A DNA stretch of 64,000 nucleotides from Leptospira montravelensis (GTDB taxonomy: Bacteria; Spirochaetota; Leptospiria; Leptospirales; Leptospiraceae), in assembly GCF_004770045.1 (NCBI RefSeq), contig NZ_RQFO01000017.1, forward strand, positions 1 to 64,000, read 5' to 3'. Position 1 is the first letter of the stretch; each line of letters begins with the position of its first letter. Below, one piece after another: positions 1 through 6,762 of this stretch. The notes beneath the pieces are model-generated. The model searched no databases and was not told the DNA's origin. It saw only the letters and a list, made by a program, of their open reading frames with translations. Both the position numbers and the translations under genes were made by a program.

Positions 1-51
1 TGCTCCCTATGGGTCGCAAGTCTGTCATTTCGCGAACAATTGGTGACTAGC

Positions 52-75
52 GGTACTATTGGGTTTGCTCAATGG
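52..75 (+). repeat. Inverted fragment of 5S rRNA gene
   Basis: This 24-base stretch matches an internal part of the 5S rRNA sequence with one mismatch (T for C in GGGTTYGCTC). It lies on the plus strand, opposite to the full 5S gene about 90 bases away. The bases before it do not match 5S, so it is a fragment and not a gene. It looks like debris from rearrangement around the 5S locus. Confidence 0.7.
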
Positions 76-91
76 ATTTTATTTTGTACAT

Positions 92-123
92 AAAAAAAGC
101 CAACCTTGCGGCTGGCTTTTTTT
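92..123 (-). terminator. Rho-independent terminator of 5S rRNA copy 1
   Basis: A stem formed by AGCCA and TGGCT is extended by facing A and T runs, which makes it nearly symmetric and able to work in both directions. It lies just downstream of the minus-strand 5S gene. The first arm, up to TTGCG, is repeated at 5139-5177. Confidence 0.75.
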
Positions 124-140
124 ATTGAGTTATAAGTGCT

Positions 141-259
141 AACCCGGCAACGTCCTACTCTCCCATTGAGCGAACCCAATAGTACCATCGGCGATGAGAA
201 GCTTGACTTCCGTGTTCGGAATGGGAACGGGTATGGCCTTCTCTCCATAATCACCAGGA
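141..259 (-). rRNA. rrf: 5S ribosomal RNA, copy 1
   Basis: The minus strand reads as a typical bacterial 5S rRNA: it starts CCTGGTGATTATGGAGAG, contains CCCGTTCCCATTCCGAAC and ends GTTGCCGGG. The CCTGG start pairs with the CCGGG end to form helix I, giving a molecule of about 117 nt. No 16S or 23S gene is beside it, as expected in Leptospira, where rRNA genes are dispersed. It differs from the second copy (5382-5500) at one position: C151 here is T5392 there, which is G versus A on the RNA strand. Confidence 0.95.
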
Positions 260-314
260 GTAATTACCATTACTTCCAAGTGGACTGGATTTGCAAGTAC
301 TTTTATAAGAAAAG

Positions 315-1262
315 TTACAAATTTAAATCGTAAGTAATACCTAGTTTTAGACCAGACATTGCGATTTGGTGGTCAGCTGTAGCAGATACAAACTCCATCA
401 ATGTCCCAACACGGTCCAGTGTGTCTCCATAAAAACTAAGGGCGATGGGACTCTTGGCTTTAGCAGTCATGTTCTCTCTTTCAAAACTGACAAAGAGCCG
501 AAGTTTTGGTAAGATTACAATACTTCCTCCCACACTTATTTTTTCAGAATAGAAAGTATAACCACCGTTAGCAAAATTAAAAGCAAACCCATTATTATAA
601 ACTCTAATCTGTTCTGTGTTGTAGGTTCCTGTTGAATTTAAGAGAAAAGGTCCAAAAAGTAAGAAATCAGCAAATAATGTAGCTCTATCGTTAAGATCAA
701 ATTCGAAACCAACACCTACAAGTCCTGAAGTACCTGATGTTGTTTTTGTATCTTGTCCTAAAAACGAAGGACCACCAATCCCTAAATAATTGCCTTCAAA
801 TGATTGGCTCATACTACGAATGACATACTTTGGAAGGATCCGAAAATTGGAACTGGGAGACAAAGTGATTCCTAAGTTTATATCTGAATAAAGTAAACGG
901 TAATCTCCTTCTTTAATTCCTAGACCTGTGGCATAATAAGAATTCCATTCATAACCACGGGTAAACCGATTCAAATGTAATCCAAGAAAAACATTACTCA
1001 AGATCCCTGCATTTAAAGAATGAAAATAATCAAATCCAAAATCGTTGATAAGTGACATTCCTCGATTGTTTTGCCAATCTTGGTTATATTCTAATCCAAC
1101 AATATCACTGTAAAAATTTCTTTTCTCTAAATCTGTCCTAAGGCTTCCGAGGAATGCTGCACCTTTGATTCGTAATGCGTTCCCTTCCACTTTACCTTGT
1201 GCGAACACTGATCCGGTAAAAAGGGAAATGATGATCAGAAAAAAAACGAGACTACGTTTCAT
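315..1262 (-). CDS. Putative outer-membrane beta-barrel protein
   Basis: The protein is about 315 residues when read from the internal ATG at 1262. That start is preferred because it begins a classic signal peptide (MKRSLVFF, a hydrophobic core, then VFAQG as a likely cleavage site) and has a GAGG box upstream; a start 10 codons earlier would bury the signal. The mature part alternates hydrophobic and aromatic/polar residues in short strands separated by Gly/Asn/Asp turns, and ends in LGITYDLNL, typical of outer-membrane barrels. No named family is recognised. It is followed by the 5S gene and stands alone, with an AT-rich 245-base leader between it and the next gene. Localisation is inferred from composition only. 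Confidence 0.7.
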   Translation of the reverse strand: MKRSLVFFLIIISLFTGSVFAQGKVEGNALRIKGAAFLGSLRTDLEKRNFYSDIVGLEYNQDWQNNRGMSLINDFGFDYFHSLNAGILSNVFLGLHLNRFTRGYEWNSYYATGLGIKEGDYRLLYSDINLGITLSPSSNFRILPKYVIRSMSQSFEGNYLGIGGPSFLGQDTKTTSGTSGLVGVGFEFDLNDRATLFADFLLFGPFLLNSTGTYNTEQIRVYNNGFAFNFANGGYTFYSEKISVGGSIVILPKLRLFVSFERENMTAKAKSPIALSFYGDTLDRVGTLMEFVSATADHQIAMSGLKLGITYDLNL

Positions 1263-1507
1263 GAATTGAATACCTCTACCTTCCAATAACAAATGAGAAA
1301 CAGTTGGCTCAAGGAAAATTTTAATCTATAAATTCTTTTTATAGCATGATATATCCAAATCCCTGAAATTTTTTTCTAATTCGAAAACTTCAACTGCATT
1401 TCACAAATTTGTCACGAAGATAAAACATTAAAAACAATTTAAAGTAACAATTCAAAATATCTGTTTCAAAATTATAGCTTATGATTTTGAATAACAAAAA
1501 ATGAAAT

Positions 1508-2536
1508 TCAAAACTCTATAGGCATATACACTGCTATGTGAAAGGTTCTCATTTCGTATGTGTAACCATTTTCTTTTACGATTGGTCCGCCAAAAGAAAG
1601 ACGACCACGAATACCAGCAAACTGCGGAGTTTCAATATAAAACATAAAAGCAAATCTTGCATTTGAGTTAATATTCACCTGGTTTCTGAATAAACTACTC
1701 AAAGCCAAAGATTCAACTGCAGAATAACGTCCAGTAGAAAAAGCTGTCGCTGCTGTCAAGTCAGGGCGGAGTAAACCTTGGCTGGCAAAGTAATATCCTA
1801 ATAGTTCCAAATTATTTCCTGAACCTAAATTTGCCAATAAATAGGAAAGCGTAGGATCATCGCTTGGATTTATATTTCCAGATGCAAATTGAATCGCACT
1901 AACATTGTTTAGAAATTCAGACCGGTTTCCTCGATTAGACAATGCTAATGCGATTCCAGTTCCTGGATCCTGAAAATCAACATTTCCACGCATACGAACA
2001 GTGGCGGGTCCCAATCCAAATCCTAATCGAAATGTATCTGGGTTTCCTACGTAAAAAATAGGAACTAACATTGAATAGGTTCCTTCCATACTTGTATCCA
2101 AGTCATCTTTTACGCGGTTACTTTGAGTAGGATTTGAATTCGAACTACCAGAACCAGATGAACTTCCACTTGAAGATGTCGAAGAAGGCGAATCAACAGA
2201 TGGCAATTTAGTTACAAATTGCCTATCAAGATAAAAATTCGAATTATGTAAAAGTAAGTTGATACCAAAATATTTTGTAATTTGGTAATCGGCTGATTTT
2301 AGATCCAACATCCACGTAATTTTACCCGGTCCCTCCTGTGTCATGGTTGCATTTCTTCCACGGCCAGATATATCAACAGTTACACTTTCAATCATCACCC
2401 CAGGGTTGATGGAAAAATATTTTGTCCTAGGAGGTTCTTCGGCAGCGATCTCCTTTTCCTTTTCAGAAGCTTCATCAGCAAACAATGGGTAGGCACAGAA
2501 AAATGTTGAGAGTATTATTAGTAAAAAGTATCGCAT
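1508..2536 (-). CDS. Putative outer-membrane protein with Ser/Gly linker
   Basis: The 342-residue product begins with a clear signal peptide (MRYFLLIILSTFFC, cleavage probably after LFA before DEAS). A short acidic, Glu-rich segment follows, then beta-strand-like sequence. A low-complexity Ser/Gly/Asn stretch near residues 120-140 looks like a surface loop or linker. The C-terminus (FHIAVYMPIEF) ends in an aromatic residue, as barrel proteins do. A plausible role is a Leptospira-specific outer-membrane or envelope protein, but no function can be assigned. It runs in the same direction as the preceding barrel gene, with 245 bases of AT-rich DNA between them, so they are probably separate transcripts. 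The divergent VOC gene starts about 200 bases upstream. Confidence 0.65.
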   Translation of the reverse strand: MRYFLLIILSTFFCAYPLFADEASEKEKEIAAEEPPRTKYFSINPGVMIESVTVDISGRGRNATMTQEGPGKITWMLDLKSADYQITKYFGINLLLHNSNFYLDRQFVTKLPSVDSPSSTSSSGSSSGSGSSNSNPTQSNRVKDDLDTSMEGTYSMLVPIFYVGNPDTFRLGFGLGPATVRMRGNVDFQDPGTGIALALSNRGNRSEFLNNVSAIQFASGNINPSDDPTLSYLLANLGSGNNLELLGYYFASQGLLRPDLTAATAFSTGRYSAVESLALSSLFRNQVNINSNARFAFMFYIETPQFAGIRGRLSFGGPIVKENGYTYEMRTFHIAVYMPIEF

Positions 2537-2734
2537 AACAAAAACTATTTTTGGCTAATCTAAAAACCAGCAACTATTGGTGCAATGATAAATTCATGAC
2601 GGACGGATCTTTGGAAAAAAATAAGGATCTCCGCAGACAAAAATACATAATATTGACGATGATTTTGTATACTCTAAAACCTTAATATATTATAATCTCC
2701 TTGATCAAAATTGCTTTTATCATAGAAAAAGACT

Positions 2735-3214
2735 ATGAAAAAGAGCCAATTATTAGAAATGCACAATGTAGGAATCGTTGTGGAATCGCTCGACAACGCC
2801 ATTTCCTTTTTCCAAGAAATTGGCCTAATACAAGAAGGCCGAATGACCGTTGCTGGCGAATGGGCAGGACTAGTCACTGGACTAAAAAATCAGCAAGTAG
2901 AAATTGCGATGATGGTGACGCCAGATGGACACACTCGTATTGAACTTTCTCAATTTATATTGCCAAAAGCAATCGATGACCATAGGAGAGCACCTGTCAA
3001 TTCTCTAGGTTATCTTAGGGTCATGTTTAGAGTGGACAATTTGGACGAATTGTTATCACGTCTAACAAAACACGGTGCTTCTATTGTAGGAGAAGTAGTA
3101 TTATTCGAAAATATATATAAACTCTGTTATATTCGCGGAGTTGAAGGAATCCTAATCGGACTTGCAGAACAAATTGGAATCCATACTGCAACAGACATTT
3201 TAGAGAAACCGTAA
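2735..3214 (+). CDS. VOC-superfamily (glyoxalase-like) protein
   Basis: The 159-residue protein has the two beta-alpha-beta-beta-beta modules of the vicinal oxygen chelate fold. Module 1 opens with MHNVGIVVESLDNAISFF and closes around TRIELSQF; module 2 opens with LGYLRVMFRVDNLDELL and closes near GVEGILIGLAEQ. Metal-ligand candidates His10 and the Glu in RIEL are present. The usual ligand at the start of module 2 (LGxxHiaF) appears as Arg, so the metal site may be incomplete. Members are lactoylglutathione lyases, dioxygenases or resistance proteins; the substrate cannot be read from sequence. The start is the first ATG in frame, with a weak purine-rich box. Flanking genes give no functional hint. 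Confidence 0.75.
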   Translation: MKKSQLLEMHNVGIVVESLDNAISFFQEIGLIQEGRMTVAGEWAGLVTGLKNQQVEIAMMVTPDGHTRIELSQFILPKAIDDHRRAPVNSLGYLRVMFRVDNLDELLSRLTKHGASIVGEVVLFENIYKLCYIRGVEGILIGLAEQIGIHTATDILEKP

Positions 3215-3483
3215 TACAGCTCTAATGATTTCCAGTATTTTTTATAAAATAAGAAATACAAGATGATTGTTTCAAAAAAAAATATTCCATCCAAATCTTA
3301 TGTTGGATACCAAGTAGTAAGAATCAATATGTTACCATGCCTAAAGTAAAAATTCATTACTTTACTCACAATTGGAGTATATTTTTTGGACTGCGAAAGC
3401 TAAATTGCCTACCTAACTAGAAATGTGTGAGAACAGCGTTGATCGTATATTATACAATGATTGGCACTTAACTGCTTTTTAAT
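3215..3483. other. Intergenic stretch, nothing recognised
   Basis: This AT-rich spacer lies between the convergent VOC and small lipoprotein genes. It holds only ORFs shorter than 30 codons without ribosome-binding sites, and no strong hairpin. It marks the beginning of the low-GC accessory segment that runs to about 5.2 kb. Confidence 0.5.
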
Positions 3484-3978
3484 TTATATGCAGAGCCCGT
3501 TGTTTTCCTTTTTTCCGTTTAGAATATTAATTCTATTTCTTGAATATCCAACTTTCCCATTCCATTTAAAGCAACTGGTATGAAAGTAGATTGATGGACA
3601 TTCAAAGTATATTGAAGTTAGCTGTCCCGGGAAATTCCAAGCTTCATTACTATAAAGAGGAATATTATTTCGGTTAATCTTGAGATTAATAAATTCTTTT
3701 TCTTTTCCTTGTGTATTAAAAATAGCTGAAACTATTAATTCATTATTTTGGTTATCCCAGATTTTAATCTTACTTTTAGAGTTTTGATTAAAAAATGTTT
3801 TTTGATCTGATGTTAAGTTTAGGCAATTTTTAAAAGGAAATTTTATGTTCTGGTTATCAGACTCAACCCAATTTTCCGTTTGATTACAATAAATTTGCAA
3901 TTGGAGTATTGATAAAAGAAAAAAGGTTATCGCAATCCTTTTTAAACTTTGATATATTAGAAATTGATTTTTAATCAT
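3484..3978 (-). CDS. Small exported protein, possible lipoprotein
   Basis: This 164-residue protein is rich in Asn, Lys and Ile and is clearly lower in GC than its neighbours. The N-terminus carries Lys/Arg followed by a hydrophobic segment (IAITFFLLSILQLQIYC). The Cys at residue 31 could be a lipidation site, although Tyr at -1 is unusual for a spirochaetal lipobox. The mature part has two further cysteines (FECPSIYFHTSC) that could form a disulfide. No family is recognised. It lies between the VOC gene and the attC-like hairpin element at 4169-4298, so it may be cargo of the same accessory region. The function is unknown. Confidence 0.55.
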   Translation of the reverse strand: MIKNQFLIYQSLKRIAITFFLLSILQLQIYCNQTENWVESDNQNIKFPFKNCLNLTSDQKTFFNQNSKSKIKIWDNQNNELIVSAIFNTQGKEKEFINLKINRNNIPLYSNEAWNFPGQLTSIYFECPSIYFHTSCFKWNGKVGYSRNRINILNGKKENNGLCI

Positions 3979-4168
3979 AAGATTTTTTTGAAATTTAATA
4001 TAAAAAAATTCTGCATTTTCATTTTGTAGTTTTTGGGAAATCTTGAATACTTTAAATTCTATGAAATAATATTAGAGAATAGAGTAATGCACGTATACCT
4101 GATTATTTAGAAATAGAAAGAATTACCTGAAAGTGTTACCTATGTCCTCACGGCATACAACCGAAATG

Positions 4169-4298
4169 TTCGCATAACGAACTAGGCTAATCGACATCCC
4201 TGCCCCTAAGTCCCGAACGGGACGTTAGGGACTGGCACGGAGTTTGCGGATGCAAACGGAATGTGCCGAAGCGCAGCGTTTCCACGCTGTTATACGAA
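4169..4298 (-). repeat. attC-like palindromic recombination element
   Basis: The 130-base element is bounded by inverted ends TTCGCATAAC (4169-4178) and GTTATACGAA (4289-4298), which match as inverted repeats at 9 of 10 bases. Inside are three hairpins: CCTAAGTCCCG with its complement (4206-4230, one bulge), a nested GGCAC/GTTTGC stem (4235-4266), and CAGCGT-TTCC-ACGCTG (4274-4289). The ends resemble the R'' (ending AAC) and R' (starting GTT) boxes of integron attC sites. On the minus strand the element sits downstream of the toxin/antitoxin pair, where a cassette attC would lie. A third copy of the end motif is at 5105-5114. The L-boxes of canonical attC are not clearly paired, so this remains an analogy. 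Confidence 0.5.
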
Positions 4299-4332
4299 GG
4301 CCCCAGTTATAGAATAATATTGTTTAGAAAAA

Positions 4333-4665
4333 TTAGGAAGCTTTCAAGAGAACAAATTCTTTTTTGGATTTTCCTGTTTTGTTATTTCGGAGTCTTGCTT
4401 TTATTTCTAGATCCATTCCTAGACTGTCCAAATAATTAATTAAAGTAGAAATTTTCATATCTTTTCTTGATTCAAGTTTAGAGAGCCCAGATTGTGAAAA
4501 TTTAGTAATGTCTTCTTGTCTTAATCCCACAAGTTTTCTTAATTCTGCAAGATTAATATGAAAAAGCATTTGTTCTGCTTTATGTTTTGCTCTCGCAATA
4601 CTTTCTGCAGGAAGCGATTTTTCAAGATTTTCTATTGAATTTCTTTTTACTTTTACTTTCTTCAT
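4333..4665 (-). CDS. XRE-family antitoxin (HigA-like)
   Basis: The 110-residue protein has a Lys-rich start and a helix-turn-helix of the Cro/C1 type at about residues 38-90 (LAELRKLVGLRQEDITKFSQ, then GLSKLESRKDMKISTLINYL). The C-terminal tail is basic. This is the usual form of HigA-type antitoxins that follow Gp49/HigB toxins; they neutralise the toxin and repress the operon. Its partner directly upstream (4672-5014) is broken, while this frame is intact. RBS GGGGAGA sits upstream of the ATG at 4665. The product may persist as an orphan antitoxin protecting against related toxins, or simply not yet have decayed; the sequence cannot decide between these. Confidence 0.8.
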   Translation of the reverse strand: MKKVKVKRNSIENLEKSLPAESIARAKHKAEQMLFHINLAELRKLVGLRQEDITKFSQSGLSKLESRKDMKISTLINYLDSLGMDLEIKARLRNNKTGKSKKEFVLLKAS

Positions 4666-4671
4666 AATTCT

Positions 4672-5014
4672 CCCCGTTTTCGATTAACCAATTCTTGTAA
4701 ATCTTCTCTACCATCGGAATCATTTCTTCATAAAGCCCTCTTATCATTTCCTCTTTTATCGCCACCGGCAAGCAATAGGCCAATACTACCTTAGGGAAAA
4801 CGAAAAAGATTCTAATTAATTTTAACTTAACTTAAACACGAAGTTCTTTGAGATTTTTAATCTTTGAACTTTGAATTGAATCAGCAAAAGGTCTTCCGAG
4901 TAGTAGCCATTTTTGTCGTAAAAGATAAAAGTGAACTAATATTTCTTCTAAAGTGTTTAAATCGAGTTTTTGAAGCCAATTATCGAACTCTTCAGTAGAT
5001 TCAATTTCCCACAC
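4672..5014 (-). pseudogene. Broken HigB/Gp49-family toxin gene
   Basis: The first 60 codons read as the start of a RelE-superfamily Gp49/HigB toxin: MWEIESTEEFDNWL, LLLGRPFADSI, then NLKELR. A TAA stop follows ELRV. Beyond the stop, family-like sequence continues in the same frame (LIRIFFVFPK), shifts by one frame for about 45 bases (LLLAGGDKRGND) and returns to the first frame (LYEEMIPMVEKIYKNWL). This is the order expected of an intact toxin (RIFF, GGDK, FYEEMIP). The gene therefore has an in-frame stop plus a compensated frameshift and cannot make a full toxin. It ends at the start of the antitoxin gene, the standard toxin-antitoxin order. Confidence 0.75.
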
Positions 5015-5104
5015 ATTAAATTTTTGCCTAAAAAACTTGATTCAGTCAAATGAATATTCACTTAAATTCATATTTTTATAATTTAAAAGAGAATATCTGT
5101 GGCT

Positions 5105-5114
5105 TTCGTATAAC
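5105..5114 (-). repeat. Third copy of the attC-like end motif
   Basis: The minus strand reads GTTATACGAA, identical to the end motif at 4289-4298 but in inverse orientation. It lies upstream of the toxin remnant. On the minus strand the order is GTTATACGAA, toxin-antitoxin, TTCGTATAAC, hairpins, GTTATGCGAA, which is the arrangement of a single integron-type gene cassette of about 0.95 kb. Confidence 0.45.
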
Positions 5115-5138
5115 TTGTAAATTAAAGAAATACCAAAG

Positions 5139-5177
5139 ATGGATTTTATTTTGTACATAAAAAAAGCCAACCTTGCG
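5139..5177 (+). repeat. Direct repeat of the 5S copy 1 terminator arm
   Basis: These 39 bases, starting ATGGATTTTATTTTG and ending CCAACCTTGCG, are identical to 72-110, where they form the first arm of the terminator behind 5S copy 1. Here the second arm is missing, so the hairpin is lost. The copy lies on the downstream side of 5S copy 2, which argues for duplication of a 5S-plus-terminator unit that was later split by inserted DNA. Confidence 0.8.
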
Positions 5178-5217
5178 ATTAGCCTTATCCTAAATATATT
5201 TTTTTATTCAAATCCAC

Positions 5218-5312
5218 CCGGCAATGCTGCGCAAGTGACCCGTAGGGAACGAGCAGGTGACTTTGGCGGGCGTAGCAGCGAAGCGTAGCCAAAAGTCGCG
5301 GACATTAGCCGG
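5218..5312. repeat. Second hairpin-rich palindromic element
   Basis: The element is bounded by CCGGCAATG and CATTAGCCGG, inverted repeats with one extra base. Inside, GACTTTGGC pairs with GCCAAAAGTC, and CGTAGC lies opposite GCGTAG, forming a long folded stem. GC content is much higher than in the flanks. It resembles the element at 4169-4298 in architecture but has different end sequences. It sits between 5S copy 2 and the terminator relic. Confidence 0.5.
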
Positions 5313-5337
5313 ACAACACAGAGTGCCCACAAATAAA

Positions 5338-5364
5338 AAAGGCGCTCACTTGCATGAACGCCTT
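5338..5364 (-). terminator. Terminator of 5S rRNA copy 2
   Basis: On the minus strand AAGGCG and CGCCTT (plus a short TCA/TGA extension) form a stem, followed by a T run (CGCCTTTTTTATTTG). It directly follows 5S copy 2 and is unrelated in sequence to the copy 1 terminator. Confidence 0.75.
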
Positions 5365-5381
5365 AATAAACAATAATGACT

Positions 5382-5500
5382 AACCCGGCAATGTCCTACT
5401 CTCCCATTGAGCGAACCCAATAGTACCATCGGCGATGAGAAGCTTGACTTCCGTGTTCGGAATGGGAACGGGTATGGCCTTCTCTCCATAATCACCAGGA
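5382..5500 (-). rRNA. rrf: 5S ribosomal RNA, copy 2
   Basis: This matches copy 1 base for base except T5392 versus C151 (RNA strand GACATTGCC versus GACGTTGCC), near the 3' end. Identity extends about 12 bases into the 5' flank (TGGTAATTACTC) and then stops. It stands alone and has its own terminator. A TTGACT hexamer upstream on the minus strand (near 5533-5538) is a possible -35 element. The 5.2 kb between the two 5S copies holds the accessory genes. Confidence 0.95.
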
Positions 5501-5590
5501 GTAATTACCATGTGTACAGAGAGCTACGGTAAGTCAAACCATTCTTTAAGAAAAGGTTGCGTTTTTTTATCAAACTGAAACTTTTTCTTT

Positions 5591-6055
5591 ATGCCGGAAA
5601 TGACAGAGCCACTCATAAAAACTGAAACATTCACGGTGATGGGACTTCGCATTCGAACTTCCAATGCACCTGGAGACGCCGATGTGAAGATACCCGAAGT
5701 TTATTCCAGGTTTTATAAAGAAGATATACCAAAACTTATGGAAGTTCTACGTAAATTTGATCCATTGTTTGGTGTGTATTTTAACTATGCGTCTGATGAA
5801 AATGGAGCTTATGATTTTTTGTTAGGTTATGCAGTGGAAACAGATGTCAAACCGCTTCCGGGAATGGAAAAGATTGAGATAGCACCACAAAACGGTCGTT
5901 ATTTTCAAATTCAACCTGGAGCACCTGAAGAAGTAGTTCCTAAATTTTGGGCAGAAATTTGGAACCATCCAGAAATTCCCCAAATTAGAACCTACAAATT
6001 CGATTGGGAAGAATATTCAGAAGCTGGAATTAGAGTTTTTCTTTCTACAAAATAA
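5591..6055 (+). CDS. GyrI-like / AraC effector-binding domain protein
   Basis: The 154-residue protein matches the stand-alone effector-binding fold (GyrI-like, SHV repeat) by its layout: an N-terminal strand (FTVMGLRIRTSN), a central helix (IPKLMEVLRK), FGVYFNYASDENGAYDFLLGYAV, the strand GRYFQIQPGAPEEVV and a C-terminal DWEEYSEAGIRVFLSTK. Such proteins bind small hydrophobic molecules, or inhibit gyrase in SbmC/GyrI. The DNA-binding domain of AraC-type regulators is absent. Translation may start at the ATG at 5591 or three codons later; neither has a good ribosome-binding site. Its last 64 bases overlap the convergent PrsW-like gene, and both C-termini look natural, so the overlap seems real. 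Confidence 0.75.
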   Translation: MPEMTEPLIKTETFTVMGLRIRTSNAPGDADVKIPEVYSRFYKEDIPKLMEVLRKFDPLFGVYFNYASDENGAYDFLLGYAVETDVKPLPGMEKIEIAPQNGRYFQIQPGAPEEVVPKFWAEIWNHPEIPQIRTYKFDWEEYSEAGIRVFLSTK

Positions 6056-6762
6056 ACATATTCCCGCCAATCGTTTACCACCCAAACCCAAATTCCTACA
6101 AACATGGAAGTAGCGATCCAAAGCCCAATGGTGGATCCTGGAATGAGAAGAAAATCCACAACTCCGTGTTGCCAAACTGCTAATACAAATCCAAAACCTA
6201 AATATAGTCTTTTGGTAGTAACTTCTAATTTAGCGTTACTCTTGAGTAGAAACATAGAAAAACATAGATTGATTAACAAATGGATGTTTGAAGAATGAAT
6301 CGTTCTTGCAAAAAATAGGTCTAATTTTTTTTCTTCTGGTTCTCTGGCAATATAATGAGTATTTTCAATAAAAGAAAATCCCATCGCAACAAATGCACCA
6401 AACAAAACAACGGCGGGTGAAAAAGTTTTATTCTTTTTATCGTAACCCAATCCAAAAGACAAAATCATGATAAAAAATATTTTAAACGTTTCTTCCATAA
6501 TTCCAGCTTGAATAAAAGCCAAATGAGCAGTTTGCGATAACATACTTACTTTTTTCTTTGGCATAAAATCAGTTTCCGGCCAAAGAATTGGATGTAGTCT
6601 TAAAATCAGATCTGTGGACAACCAACCAAAGAACAAAGCCAAAAGTATTCCCAAAATTTCCTGCCATCCTTTTTTCGGTTGGTAAGCCTTCCAAATCACA
6701 ATAGCCCAAGGTAGGACTGTCAAAGATCCGATGAAATACTCAAATAAGCCTACTTCTTTCAT
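5992..6762 (-). CDS. PrsW-family intramembrane metalloprotease
   Basis: The 256-residue multi-pass protein carries the conserved PrsW motifs in order: EETFK (in GIMEETFKIFF), a FxxxEN motif (GFSFIENTHYI), ARTIHSSNIH, and QHGVVDF near the end. The Glu and His residues are the expected metal ligands and catalytic residues. PrsW in Bacillus cleaves the anti-sigma factor RsiW; other members cleave or sense unknown membrane proteins. There are about seven membrane segments. The start overlaps the stop of the upstream TonB-like gene by four bases (ATGA), so the two are translationally coupled. The substrate is unknown; the coupled membrane protein is a candidate partner. Confidence 0.8.
   Translation of the reverse strand: MKEVGLFEYFIGSLTVLPWAIVIWKAYQPKKGWQEILGILLALFFGWLSTDLILRLHPILWPETDFMPKKKVSMLSQTAHLAFIQAGIMEETFKIFFIMILSFGLGYDKKNKTFSPAVVLFGAFVAMGFSFIENTHYIAREPEEKKLDLFFARTIHSSNIHLLINLCFSMFLLKSNAKLEVTTKRLYLGFGFVLAVWQHGVVDFLLIPGSTIGLWIATSMFVGIWVWVVNDWREYVYFVERKTLIPASEYSSQSNL

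Noticed and set aside
1327..1345. AT-only hairpin CTATAAA/TTTATAG between the first two outer-membrane genes
   Set aside because: Seven A/T-rich base pairs without a T run are expected by chance in such DNA.
3263..3349. Short plus-strand frame of 28 codons in the spacer after the VOC gene
   Set aside because: No ribosome-binding site, no domain and AT-rich composition; expected by chance.
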